Below, in pieces: positions 1-6,120 of a DNA stretch of 6,120 bases (its first letter is position 1; each line of letters starts with the position of its first letter). The position numbers and the translations under genes were made by a program. Source of the stretch: an uncultured Eubacteriales bacterium (GTDB lineage Bacteria > Bacillota > Clostridia > Oscillospirales > CAG-272); the NCBI GenBank assembly GCA_900321265.1, contig ONVJ01000150.1, forward strand, positions 1 through 6,120, read 5' to 3'. The notes under the pieces are model-generated. The model searched no databases and had not been told where the DNA came from. It worked only from the letters and a program-made list of their open reading frames with translations.

Positions 1-246
1 GCCAAGGCCGGTCTCGGTCCTTATGCATTCGTCAACGTCGATATCGTCGAGAGGCAGCGCGCCAAGACCCGAACCGACAGAAAACCGTCTCGTTTCTTTT
101 CCTGCCGCGGATGAAGCAGGCACCTCTTCTTCGATCTCTTCGGTAAAGGAGTTCCAGGAGCCGCAGCGCGGGCACTTGCCAAGCCATTTAAGCGACTGAT
201 AGCCGCAGGATGTGCAGCTGAATACTGTTTTGGTCTGAGATTTCAT
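1..246 (-). CDS. radA: DNA repair protein RadA (Sms), N-terminal 82 residues, cut by the window edge
   Basis: RadA is a RecA-related ATPase that helps process recombination intermediates by driving branch migration; it acts in the cytoplasm on DNA. Only the first 82 codons are present and the frame stays open to base 1. The visible part has the hallmark RadA zinc finger: Cys11, Cys14, Cys25 and Cys28, with CGYQSLKWLGKCPRCGSWNS running through residues 14-33. A variable acidic linker follows, then GLGALPL-type residues that normally lead into the RecA-like core. The Walker motifs, KNRFG motif and Lon-like C-terminal domain lie outside the window. The start ATG (244-246) overlaps the clpX stop codon as ATGA, and no good ribosome binding site precedes it, so translation is probably coupled to clpX. 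Family assignment is seen directly in the finger; function is family knowledge. Confidence 0.95.
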   Translation of the reverse strand, partial: MKSQTKTVFSCTSCGYQSLKWLGKCPRCGSWNSFTEEIEEEVPASSAAGKETRRFSVGSGLGALPLDDIDVDECIRTETGLG

Positions 247-1565
247 TGATCGGAATTGCCGTCTGTTGTCTGTTTGAGCTTCAGGACCGGATCCTTTTCG
301 CCTCTGACGTATTCTCCGGTCACGATGACCGATTCGACGTCGTCGCGGGAGGGAAGCTCGAACATCAGCTTCATCATTACAGATTCAAGTATCGAGCGGA
401 GTCCTCTGGCGCCCGTCCGGCGCTCATAGGCGAGCTTCGCTACGGCCTCGATCGCCGATCTGTCGAACTCGAGATCGATGCCGTCCATCTCGAACAGCTT
501 TTTGTACTGTCTGACAAGCGAGTTCTTGGGCTCGGTGATGATCCTTGTCAGCGCTTCGATATCAAGCGAGTCAAGCGCGACTATCACCGGGATCCTGCCC
601 ACGAGCTCGGGGATCAGGCCGTATTTGACGATGTCGTGAGACATTACGTCGGCAAAGGGCTTCTCGGTCTCGTAGGTCTTCTTCTTCAGTTCGCTTCCGA
701 AGCCGATGAGCTGGGCGCCCTTTCTTTTCTCGATGATCTTGTCAAGCCCGTCAAAGGCGCCTCCGCAGATGAAGACAATGTTTTCGGTGTTGATCCTGAT
801 ATACTCCTGATTCGGATGCTTCCTGCCGCCCTGGGGAGGCACGTTTGCCTGAGTCCCCTCAAGGATCTTGAGCAGCGCCTGCTGAACGCCCTCTCCCGAT
901 ACGTCGCGGGTGATAGATCTGTTTTCGCTCTTGCGGGAGATCTTGTCGATCTCGTCGATATAGATGATGCCGTGCTCGGCAAGCTCTATATCATAGTCGG
1001 CTGCCTGGATGAGCCGCAGGAGGATGTTCTCGACGTCCTCACCGACATAGCCGGCTTCGGTGAGGGTGGTGGCGTCGGCGATGGCGAAGGGTACCTTGAT
1101 AGTCCTTGCCAGCGTCTGTGCCAGATAGGTCTTTCCGACTCCGGTCGGTCCGATGAGGAGCACGTTGCTCTTGCCGAGTTCGACCTCGGCCTCATCCTCT
1201 TCCTTTCCGGCGGCCGCGCGGCTTTTCTTTGATTTCTTTTTTGAGCCCTTCGTCCCGCTGTCGGTAAGGATGCGCTTGTAATGATTGTATACCGCCACCG
1301 ACAGCGCGATCTTCGCCTCGTCCTGACCGATCACGTATCTGTCAAGCGACTTCTTGATCTCGGCGGGGCGGGGAAGTCTGTCAAGCGAGAGCAGCTCTCC
1401 CGAGTGCTGCATATAGCTGAGGTTCTCGTCGATAAGCTCTTTGCAGGCATCAACGCAGAAATCGCAGATATAGGTGCCGGTATTTGACGGGATAAGAAAG
1501 TTTACCTCGTTTTCTGTCTTGCCGCAGAATGAGCAGCGGCGGGCCTTCTGTGTCGTATTAGCCAT
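243..1565 (-). CDS. clpX: ATP-dependent Clp protease ATP-binding subunit ClpX
   Basis: ClpX is a hexameric AAA+ unfoldase that recognises tagged or specific proteins, unfolds them with ATP and threads them into ClpP. The 440-residue product has all the expected parts in order: a C4 zinc-binding domain (Cys11, Cys14, Cys34, Cys37), Walker A GPTGVGKT at 139-146, pore loop GYVG at 172-175, Walker B ending in Asp204-Glu205, RKH loop at 248-250, ClpP-docking IGF loop at 287-289, arginine finger near Arg324, and sensor 2 GARGLR at 385-390 (Arg387). It is somewhat longer than the E. coli protein, mainly because of a charged Lys-then-Glu insertion at about residues 103-128, just before Walker A. The ATG start is fixed by an in-frame TGA nine bases upstream. 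GAGGAA at 1581-1586 is the only ribosome binding site candidate, with an unusually long 15-base spacer. It follows clpP by 42 bases. Confidence 0.99.
   Translation of the reverse strand: MANTTQKARRCSFCGKTENEVNFLIPSNTGTYICDFCVDACKELIDENLSYMQHSGELLSLDRLPRPAEIKKSLDRYVIGQDEAKIALSVAVYNHYKRILTDSGTKGSKKKSKKSRAAAGKEEDEAEVELGKSNVLLIGPTGVGKTYLAQTLARTIKVPFAIADATTLTEAGYVGEDVENILLRLIQAADYDIELAEHGIIYIDEIDKISRKSENRSITRDVSGEGVQQALLKILEGTQANVPPQGGRKHPNQEYIRINTENIVFICGGAFDGLDKIIEKRKGAQLIGFGSELKKKTYETEKPFADVMSHDIVKYGLIPELVGRIPVIVALDSLDIEALTRIITEPKNSLVRQYKKLFEMDGIDLEFDRSAIEAVAKLAYERRTGARGLRSILESVMMKLMFELPSRDDVESVIVTGEYVRGEKDPVLKLKQTTDGNSDQ
1179..1259 (-). other. Charged insertion in ClpX between the first AAA+ helix and Walker A
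   Basis: Residues 103-129 of ClpX form a low-complexity segment: a lysine/serine-rich half (KGSKKKSKKSR, 107-116), a short alanine stretch, then an acidic half (KEEDEAEVE, 121-129). From the HYKR motif to the ELGKSN motif this protein has about 20 more residues than E. coli ClpX as I recall it. The reading frame is intact and the conserved sequence resumes at once on both sides, so this is a true in-frame insertion and not a frameshift. It probably forms a disordered surface loop. Its role is unknown. Confidence 0.8.
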
Positions 1566-1580
1566 TTTTGGTCAGGTCGT

Positions 1581-1605
1581 TTCCTCATTCAGAAGATGTA
1601 AGGAA
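1581..1605 (-). promoter_or_regulatory. Possible hairpin enclosing the clpX ribosome binding site
   Basis: On the minus strand TTCCTTA (1605-1599) can pair with TGAGGAA (1587-1581), giving seven base pairs including one U-G wobble and an 11-base loop. The 3' arm contains GAGGAA, the only plausible clpX ribosome binding site. If it forms in the mRNA it would lower translation of clpX relative to clpP. The stem is short and AU-containing, and pairing to a purine-rich site by chance is common, so this is tentative. Confidence 0.25.
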
Positions 1606-1607
1606 GT

Positions 1608-2216
1608 TCAGCGGTGTTCGATGATCTTGTCGATTATGCCGTATTCGAGGGCTTCTTCAGCAGTCATAAAGTTGTCCCTGTCGGTATCGGCAGCGATCTG
1701 CTCGACCGTTTTACCCGTCTTTTCCGCGAGAATGGAATTGAGGATATCCCTCGTCCTCTTCATGAGCTCAGCTCTGATGAGAACGTCGGAGCACTGCCCC
1801 TGAGCCGCACCGAGAGGCTGATGTATCATAATCTCACTGTGCGGAAGAGCGATCCTTTTTCCTTTTGCGCCTGCCGCAAGCAGGAAGGCTCCCATGCTGG
1901 CGGCCATTCCGACGCATATTGTAGAAACATCGCACTTAATGAACTGCATCGTATCATAGATGGCCATCCCGTCGGTCACCGAGCCACCCGGGCTGTTGAT
2001 GTAGAAGGATATGTCCTTGTCGGGATCAACAGATTCCAGGTAAAGCATCTGGGCGATAACGAGCGACGCGGTTACGTCGTTGACTTCTTCAGACAGAAAG
2101 ATCACTCGGTCATTGAGCAGCCTTGAAAAGATGTCGAAAGATCTTTCGCCTCGTCCGGTCTGTTCGATCACCATCGGGACGAGAGAATTCCTGATCAGGT
2201 CGTTTTTTTCGATCAT
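1608..2216 (-). CDS. clpP: ATP-dependent Clp protease proteolytic subunit ClpP
   Basis: ClpP is the serine peptidase that forms a two-ring, 14-subunit chamber and cuts proteins delivered by ClpX (or ClpC/ClpA). With the ATG at 2214-2216 the product is 202 residues, within the normal ClpP range. The catalytic triad is complete: Ser107 in GMAASMGAF, His132 in MIHQPLG, and Asp181 in DTDRDNF. The oxyanion region INSPGGSV (73-80) and the N-terminal signature SLVPMVIEQTGRGERS (11-26) are conserved; residues 1-10 look like a short propeptide. I chose this start because AAAGGGG (2225-2231) sits 8 bases upstream. An in-frame GTG at 2271-2273 would add 19 residues and overlap the tig stop as GTGA, but it has no family-like sequence and no clear binding site. 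The gene lies between tig and clpX, the usual order. Confidence 0.98.
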   Translation of the reverse strand: MIEKNDLIRNSLVPMVIEQTGRGERSFDIFSRLLNDRVIFLSEEVNDVTASLVIAQMLYLESVDPDKDISFYINSPGGSVTDGMAIYDTMQFIKCDVSTICVGMAASMGAFLLAAGAKGKRIALPHSEIMIHQPLGAAQGQCSDVLIRAELMKRTRDILNSILAEKTGKTVEQIAADTDRDNFMTAEEALEYGIIDKIIEHR

Positions 2217-2224
2217 TTTAAGAT

Positions 2225-2231
2225 CCCCTTT
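2225..2231 (-). promoter_or_regulatory. Ribosome binding site that decides the clpP start
   Basis: AAAGGGG on the minus strand lies 8 bases before the ATG at 2214-2216. It is a good match to the end of 16S rRNA and supports the 202-residue ClpP over the longer form starting with GTG at 2273. It falls in the 53-base gap between tig and clpP. Confidence 0.75.
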
Positions 2232-2269
2232 AATTGCTGTTTTGAGGTTGGATGAGCCGGGGAGCCTGC

Positions 2270-3619
2270 TCACTCAGCCTTTCCGTCCGCAACGTCGTTT
2301 TCTTCCGACGCGGGTTCCGAGGCTGGTTCAGGTTCCTTATCGGTATAGGTGATCACCGCGGCAGCCTTGACTGCGTCAGCTGCTGCGCGGAGCTTCAGAT
2401 TGGATATGACTTCTTCTTTAGGAAGCTGTCCTTTGGCAAAATCGACTTCGACACTGTACTGAGCGGCAATTTTCGAGTACTCATCCTCGATCTGCTCATC
2501 GGTTATCTCGATATTCTCGATCGACGCGATCTTCTCAAGGGCAAGTCTTACCTTGACCGCCTTCTCGGCGTCGGGTCTTACGTTTTCCTTGTATTTATCG
2601 AGGTCCATTCCGAAATAGGAGAGGTAGGTCTTGAAGTCGATGCCGTTCATGCGAATCCTGGATTCGGCGTCTCTGACAAGGCCTTCGACCTCGCTGTCTA
2701 TCATCGAAGCCGGGATCTCGGCGGTCACGCGCTCTGCGAGGGCGGTGTCGATCTTATCGGTGACCTCGCGGTCGGTGTCCTTGTCGTGGCGTTCGCCGAT
2801 CTTCTTAGAGACGTCCTCTCTGTATTCGGCGAAGGTGTTGAATTCCGAGACGTCTAGCGCGAAATTGTCGTCGCATTCGGGGAGCTCCTCAAAGGTGATG
2901 CCGTGAAGCTTTACCTTGAATACCGCCGGCTTTCCGGCCAGCTCCTTGGCGTGATATTCCTCGGGGAAGGTGACGTTTACGTCGAACTCATCTCCGACCG
3001 AGTGGCCGGCGACCTGTTCCTCGAATCCCGGGATGAAGCTGCCGGAACCGAGCTTCAGCTTATAGTTCGTATCCGTACCGCCTTCGAATTTTTCACCGTC
3101 GGCATAGCCTTCATAGTCGATGAGAGCTGTGTCTCCCATGGCGGCGGGGCGGTCGGTGATCTCTATCTCGCGGGCGTTTCTCTTGCGGACTGATTCGATC
3201 TCGCTGTCGATCTCCTCATCCGACACCGGGCGCTTCAGAGCCGTTATCTCTATGCCTTTGTATTCAATGCTTTCGATCTCGGGCTTGACGTAGAATTCGG
3301 CTTTCATCACGAGTTCGTTGTCGTATGAAGACATATCGAAGTCGGCGCGGGATACGGCGTCCCTCCCTGGAGCCTTTATGATCTCTTCATAGTTCGCGTT
3401 GATAAGCGAATTGACGGCGTCCTCAAGGAATACGTCGTGTCCGTACATCTTTTCGATGATCGAGCGGGGGGCCTTGCCGGGCCTGAAGCCGGGGATGCGG
3501 AACTTTGAGCAGTTCTTTCTGTAGGCTTTCAGCTTTTCGGCTTCGATCTCATCCGCCTCGAAGGAAAACTCCACGGTAGCAAGATTCTTTTCGTTGATTT
3601 CTGACTTTCTGATTGTCAT
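2270..3619 (-). CDS. tig: Trigger factor, ribosome-associated chaperone and peptidyl-prolyl isomerase
   Basis: Trigger factor binds at the ribosome exit tunnel, shields nascent chains and catalyses proline cis-trans isomerisation. The 449-residue product shows the three-domain plan. The N-terminal ribosome-binding domain carries the signature GFRPGKAP at 44-51. An FKBP-type isomerase domain spans about 155-243, with pocket residues Phe178, Ile196, Phe199 and Tyr222 in KFEGG, FIPGFE and FPEEYHA contexts. A helical, highly charged C-terminal chaperone domain runs from about 250 to 425. The last 20 or so residues form an acidic Glu/Pro/Ala/Ser tail with EPAS repeated (431-438). The ATG is well supported by GAAAGGAA (3627-3634), with AAAGGA 8 bases upstream. 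The gene starts after a 47-base AT-rich gap, which could be where a promoter for tig-clpP-clpX lies. The product is slightly longer than typical homologues because of the tail. Confidence 0.98.
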   Translation of the reverse strand: MTIRKSEINEKNLATVEFSFEADEIEAEKLKAYRKNCSKFRIPGFRPGKAPRSIIEKMYGHDVFLEDAVNSLINANYEEIIKAPGRDAVSRADFDMSSYDNELVMKAEFYVKPEIESIEYKGIEITALKRPVSDEEIDSEIESVRKRNAREIEITDRPAAMGDTALIDYEGYADGEKFEGGTDTNYKLKLGSGSFIPGFEEQVAGHSVGDEFDVNVTFPEEYHAKELAGKPAVFKVKLHGITFEELPECDDNFALDVSEFNTFAEYREDVSKKIGERHDKDTDREVTDKIDTALAERVTAEIPASMIDSEVEGLVRDAESRIRMNGIDFKTYLSYFGMDLDKYKENVRPDAEKAVKVRLALEKIASIENIEITDEQIEDEYSKIAAQYSVEVDFAKGQLPKEEVISNLKLRAAADAVKAAAVITYTDKEPEPASEPASEENDVADGKAE

Positions 3620-3666
3620 TTCGGGGTTCCTTTCAGGATATAAATAATTAAATTTTTACAGTATTA
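3620..3666 (-). promoter_or_regulatory. AT-rich gap upstream of tig, possible promoter region
   Basis: These 47 bases are strikingly AT-rich compared with the coding sequence around them and include the tig ribosome binding site. On the minus strand a weak -10-like TATATC (four of six matches to TATAAT) is present, but I cannot find a convincing -35 element at 16-18 bases from it, and the resulting leader would be very short. There is no inverted repeat followed by a T run, so the phosphoesterase gene does not appear to end in a terminator here. A promoter is possible but unproven. Confidence 0.2.
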
Positions 3667-4389
3667 TTATTCCGCGTACACACGGAGAGGGGTGAAATCC
3701 AGTCTGTCGGCCGAGATCATACGGAATTTTACTCCTTCGCTTTCAAAATCGCCTTCCGAAGAATAAACTCCGTGAATATGTCCGTAGTAGACCGTCTTGA
3801 TTCCGGCCTCGTGAATGATGTCCATGATCCCGCGGCAGGTGTATCCCCGCCAGACGGGCGGAAAGTGTATAAAGAGGACCTTCGGAAGAGGCGCGGCCTC
3901 ATCGGGAAGGGAAGAAATGCTGAGCTTCAGTCTGATCTGCTCGCGGTTTGAGATCTTTTTCCAGTCTGCGTCAAGAGAACCGCTCTGCAGCGTCTCGTCG
4001 GGGAACCATCCCCTGGCTCCGACTACCGCGATCCCTTCGATGATGAAGGAGTTGTTGTAGAGGAATCTGAGGGAGTGAAGACCGGCGTTTTCGGTCATGC
4101 GTTTCAGATTTCTGACCGTGCTCCACCAGTAATCGTGATTGCCTTTGCCGAGATATTTGGTACCGGGAAGGGAATCGATGAAGGCCAGATCTCCAAGCGC
4201 CTCACCCGGCTTCAGCGCCCAGGATATGTCGCCCGGAATGACGACCGAATCCTCCGGTTCGACCAGAGCCCGCCACCTTTTCTCAAGCTTGGCGACGCAG
4301 TCTTTCCAGCGGTCCTCAAATACATCCATCGATTTTTGGCTGCCGTAGGGACCGGGGAGATGAAGATCGGCTATGGTGTAGATCGCCAT
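3667..4389 (-). CDS. Calcineurin-like metallophosphoesterase (COG1768-type), substrate unknown
   Basis: This 240-residue protein has the complete two-metal phosphoesterase motif set: Asp8 and His10 in ADLHL, Gly53-Asp54 in PGDISWAL, GNHD at 83-86 (followed by YWW), His175 in FIHFPP, and GHIH at 203-206. These residues bind the metal pair and activate water in the family. The DLHLPG start, GDISWALK and KGNHDYWW contexts match what I recall of the COG1768 predicted phosphohydrolases, which have no agreed substrate. There is no signal peptide or membrane segment, so it is likely cytoplasmic. Its ATG shares one base with the thrC stop (TGATG), and no ribosome binding site is evident, pointing to translational coupling with thrC. 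tig begins 47 bases after it ends. The motif set makes the superfamily certain; the biological role cannot be read from the sequence. Confidence 0.93.
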   Translation of the reverse strand: MAIYTIADLHLPGPYGSQKSMDVFEDRWKDCVAKLEKRWRALVEPEDSVVIPGDISWALKPGEALGDLAFIDSLPGTKYLGKGNHDYWWSTVRNLKRMTENAGLHSLRFLYNNSFIIEGIAVVGARGWFPDETLQSGSLDADWKKISNREQIRLKLSISSLPDEAAPLPKVLFIHFPPVWRGYTCRGIMDIIHEAGIKTVYYGHIHGVYSSEGDFESEGVKFRMISADRLDFTPLRVYAE

Positions 4390-5879
4390 CAGCCGGCAAA
4401 GGTGAGCATCCGCCGGCGCATACCGTCGGCGTCGCAGACGTCGGGGAACCTCACGGCGCGTCTGTCGATACCCGAGAGCCGTGCCGGGACGGGGATACCG
4501 GTCGCTTCCGAGAGCATCTCGAGAGCTCTGTATCCCGGCTCAGCCTCAAAGGAGGTGACAGATGAGTAAACGCTTGAGGCGAACTTAAAGGGGTTGGCGG
4601 TAGAGAGAACGACGCAGGGCCTTTCCTGACCGGTTTCAGATATGTATCTGTCGGCGCAGCTGAGCGCCACAGCGGTGTGCGTGTCGGCAAGGTAATGTCT
4701 TTCCTTCCAGTATCTGCCTATCGCGGCAGAGGTCTCTTCGTCGTCTGCGCAGTATCCGGCAAAGATATCCCTGATGTCTCCGAGGATGCTCTCTCCGATC
4801 GAGTATCTTCCGGTCTTCTTCAGCTCGCTCATATATCCCGCAGTCCTTACGGGGCCGGTGGCGTAGGCAAGCAGTCTTTCCAGATTGGAGGATATGAGAA
4901 TGTCCATCGAGGGCGAGGATGTTGTATAAAAGCTTCTGTTTTTGTCGTACACACCGGTCGAGAAGAAATCGGTCAGCACACGGTTCCTGTTCGAAGCGCA
5001 GACAAGACGCCCGACGGGGAGTCCCATGCGGTATGCGAGATAACCAGAGAAGATATTTCCGAAGTTGCCGGTCGGAACGACGAAATCGATCCTTTCGCCG
5101 GGGCTGACAGCACCTTGCTTCAAAAGATCGGCGTATGCTGAAAAGTAGTAAACGACCTGAGGAAGCAGCCTGCCCCAGTTGATCGAATTTGCACTTGAGA
5201 GGAAGAGACCTCTTCTGTCGAGTTCGGCGGCGATATCACCGTCGGTGAAGATCGATTTGACGCCGTTCTGAGCGTCGTCGAAATTGCCCCTGATCCCGCA
5301 GACGTCGACGTTAGATCCGGCCTGCGTCATCATCTGGAGCTTCTGGATCATGCTTACGCCTTCTGCGGGGTAAAAGACCTCGATCTTTATCCGGTCGATA
5401 TCGCGGTATCCTTCAAGGGCTGCCTTCCCGGTGTCCCCCGAAGTGGCGACGAGTATCAGCGCGTCTCTTTTCTCGCCCGTCTTTGTTATGGCGGCGGACA
5501 GGAGCCTCGGCATCAGCTGAAGGGCCATATCCTTGAAAGCGCAGCTCGGTCCGTGCCAGAGCTCGAGGACAAACTTACCGTCTCCTATATCCTTCAGCGG
5601 AGCCGCGCCGTCGGGAAAGGCTTCGGGCGAATAGGCCGCGCCGCAGAAGGCCTCGATCTCGGGGCCGGAGTAATCGTCAGAGAGGAAGAGCGAAAGTATC
5701 TTCGCCGCTCTGGCGCTGTATTCAAGATCCTTAAGGCTATCGATAAAGTCCGGAGTCACTTCCGGAATAACGTCGGGGGAATAGAGACCTCCGTCGGGAG
5801 CGATGCCTCTCTTTATAGCAGCAGCGGAGGATACTCCTTTTTCGGCTTTTTCATCTCTTGTGCTGAAATATCTGATCAT
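4389..5879 (-). CDS. thrC: Threonine synthase
   Basis: Threonine synthase converts O-phospho-L-homoserine and water to L-threonine and phosphate, the last step of threonine synthesis, using pyridoxal phosphate (PLP) in the cytoplasm. The 496-residue product starts with MIRYFSTR, typical of the family's N-terminal domain. The PLP-binding lysine is Lys116 in ELWHGPSCAFKDMALQ. Other conserved motifs are ATSGDTGKAA (145-154), the phosphate-binding PTGNFGN (269-275) and DTHTAVA (399-405). The length matches the long form of the enzyme rather than the roughly 350-residue Bacillus type. The ATG is supported by the family-like N terminus; AAAGGA (5883-5888) lies only 3 bases upstream and overlaps the stop codon of the preceding gene. 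The gene is 7 bases after the yraN-like gene and overlaps the phosphoesterase by one base. I see no hom or thrB nearby and no leader or riboswitch in the window. Confidence 0.97.
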   Translation of the reverse strand: MIRYFSTRDEKAEKGVSSAAAIKRGIAPDGGLYSPDVIPEVTPDFIDSLKDLEYSARAAKILSLFLSDDYSGPEIEAFCGAAYSPEAFPDGAAPLKDIGDGKFVLELWHGPSCAFKDMALQLMPRLLSAAITKTGEKRDALILVATSGDTGKAALEGYRDIDRIKIEVFYPAEGVSMIQKLQMMTQAGSNVDVCGIRGNFDDAQNGVKSIFTDGDIAAELDRRGLFLSSANSINWGRLLPQVVYYFSAYADLLKQGAVSPGERIDFVVPTGNFGNIFSGYLAYRMGLPVGRLVCASNRNRVLTDFFSTGVYDKNRSFYTTSSPSMDILISSNLERLLAYATGPVRTAGYMSELKKTGRYSIGESILGDIRDIFAGYCADDEETSAAIGRYWKERHYLADTHTAVALSCADRYISETGQERPCVVLSTANPFKFASSVYSSVTSFEAEPGYRALEMLSEATGIPVPARLSGIDRRAVRFPDVCDADGMRRRMLTFAG

Positions 5880-5886
5880 TTTTCCT

Positions 5887-6120
5887 TTAAAAATTTACGC
5901 CGAAGGCGTTTTTAATGTGATTTACCGACAGGATTGAAAAAGCGTCCTCTCGGTTTTCGCCGGTGTCTTTTCCGGATTCCGGATTCTTTTTCAAAAGAAC
6001 TTCTATAACGTCCATACGGGGATAGAGCCCCGGGTGGGGATGAGCTGTAAGCCAGTATCTGGCGGCAGAGAGAAGATTCTGCCTTTTTTCCTGATCCATG
6101 GCGGAGGAAGGCGGTCCGTA
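5887..6120 (-). CDS. YraN/UPF0102 family nuclease-like protein, C-terminal 77 residues, cut by the window edge
   Basis: The frame is open from base 6120, so the ATG at 6097-6099 is an internal methionine rather than the start. Reading from the edge gives YGPPSSAMDQEKRQ, which resembles the FGxPxEAVxxxKxxxL segment of UPF0102 proteins. Next come an AARYWL helix, RMDVIEV (the family's RFDVVEV) and the terminal VNHIKNAF (the family's INHIxNAF). UPF0102 proteins have an endonuclease-like PD-(D/E)xK fold; the catalytic EVKxR part would lie upstream, outside the window, so activity cannot be judged. The cellular role of the family is poorly known. The stop TAA at 5887-5889 overlaps the thrC ribosome binding site, so the two are likely cotranscribed. 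Assignment rests on three short motifs in the correct order and the match to the family's C-terminal end. Confidence 0.82.
   Translation of the reverse strand, partial: YGPPSSAMDQEKRQNLLSAARYWLTAHPHPGLYPRMDVIEVLLKKNPESGKDTGENREDAFSILSVNHIKNAFGVNF

Noticed and set aside
686..1195. Minus-strand frames of 98 and 69 codons inside clpX
   Set aside because: They are out-of-frame readings of clpX, rich in Arg and Ser as expected from a shifted frame, and show no family features.
246..1232. Long plus-strand open frame of 328 codons opposite clpX
   Set aside because: It is antisense to a complete, motif-rich clpX and its translation shows no recognisable domain. The same applies to the plus-strand frames opposite tig (2252-2857), clpP (1614-2126), thrC (4677-5141) and the phosphoesterase (4075-4569).
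1566..1590. Possible CtsR-like operator near clpX (GACCAAA on the minus strand, GGTCAGGTC on the plus strand)
   Set aside because: The CtsR site needs two GGTCAAA-type heptamers in tandem with a three-base spacer; only partial, unpaired matches are present.
2217..2273. Terminator or regulatory hairpin between tig and clpP
   Set aside because: TGAGC and GCTCA can pair across a 10-base loop, but the stem is only five pairs and no T run follows. A second pairing of TCCCC with the clpP site GGGGA would need a loop of about 30 bases, so neither is convincing.
5880..5960. T-box or other threonine-responsive leader before thrC
   Set aside because: Only 7 bases separate the yraN-like stop from thrC, and the sequence upstream is coding, so there is no room for a leader riboswitch.
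1..6120. CRISPR arrays, tRNA or rRNA genes, insertion sequences, phage or defence genes
   Set aside because: No direct repeats with regular spacing, no tRNA-like cloverleaf or rRNA-like sequence, and no transposase-like or defence-like frames were seen; nearly all bases are used by housekeeping genes.

Overview
All recognisable genes in this window lie on the minus strand, so the biological order runs from high to low coordinates: yraN-like fragment, thrC, a calcineurin-like metallophosphoesterase, tig, clpP, clpX, radA fragment. Genes overlap or are separated by no more than 53 bases. I see no terminator, RNA gene, mobile element or CRISPR array, and no gene-free stretch over 300 bases. The window cuts the yraN-like gene at its 5' end (position 6120) and radA at its 3' end (position 1).

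The gene content suggests a Gram-positive anaerobe of the class Clostridia, possibly an uncultured gut lineage. The reasons are the tig-clpP-clpX order, a long (496-residue) threonine synthase of the type common in clostridia, a COG1768-type phosphoesterase, and AAAGGA/AAAGGGG-type ribosome binding sites. Base composition looks moderate to slightly GC-rich by eye. The assignment below class level is only a guess.

Positions 6120-3667 hold the tail of a UPF0102/YraN nuclease-like protein, then threonine synthase 7 bases later, then the phosphoesterase, whose start codon shares one base with the thrC stop (TGATG). An AT-rich gap of 47 bases follows. Positions 3619-243 hold the protein quality-control block: trigger factor (folding of nascent chains at the ribosome), ClpP (peptidase) and ClpX (unfoldase that feeds ClpP). 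ClpX keeps its IGF loop for docking to ClpP, so the two proteins are expected to work together. radA (recombination/repair ATPase) overlaps the clpX end by an ATGA junction.

This is mostly a conserved housekeeping region and I found no undescribed system. The points most worth checking are a charged insertion in ClpX of about 20 residues, the translationally coupled phosphoesterase of unknown substrate, radA fused by overlap to the Clp block, and a possible hairpin covering the clpX ribosome binding site.
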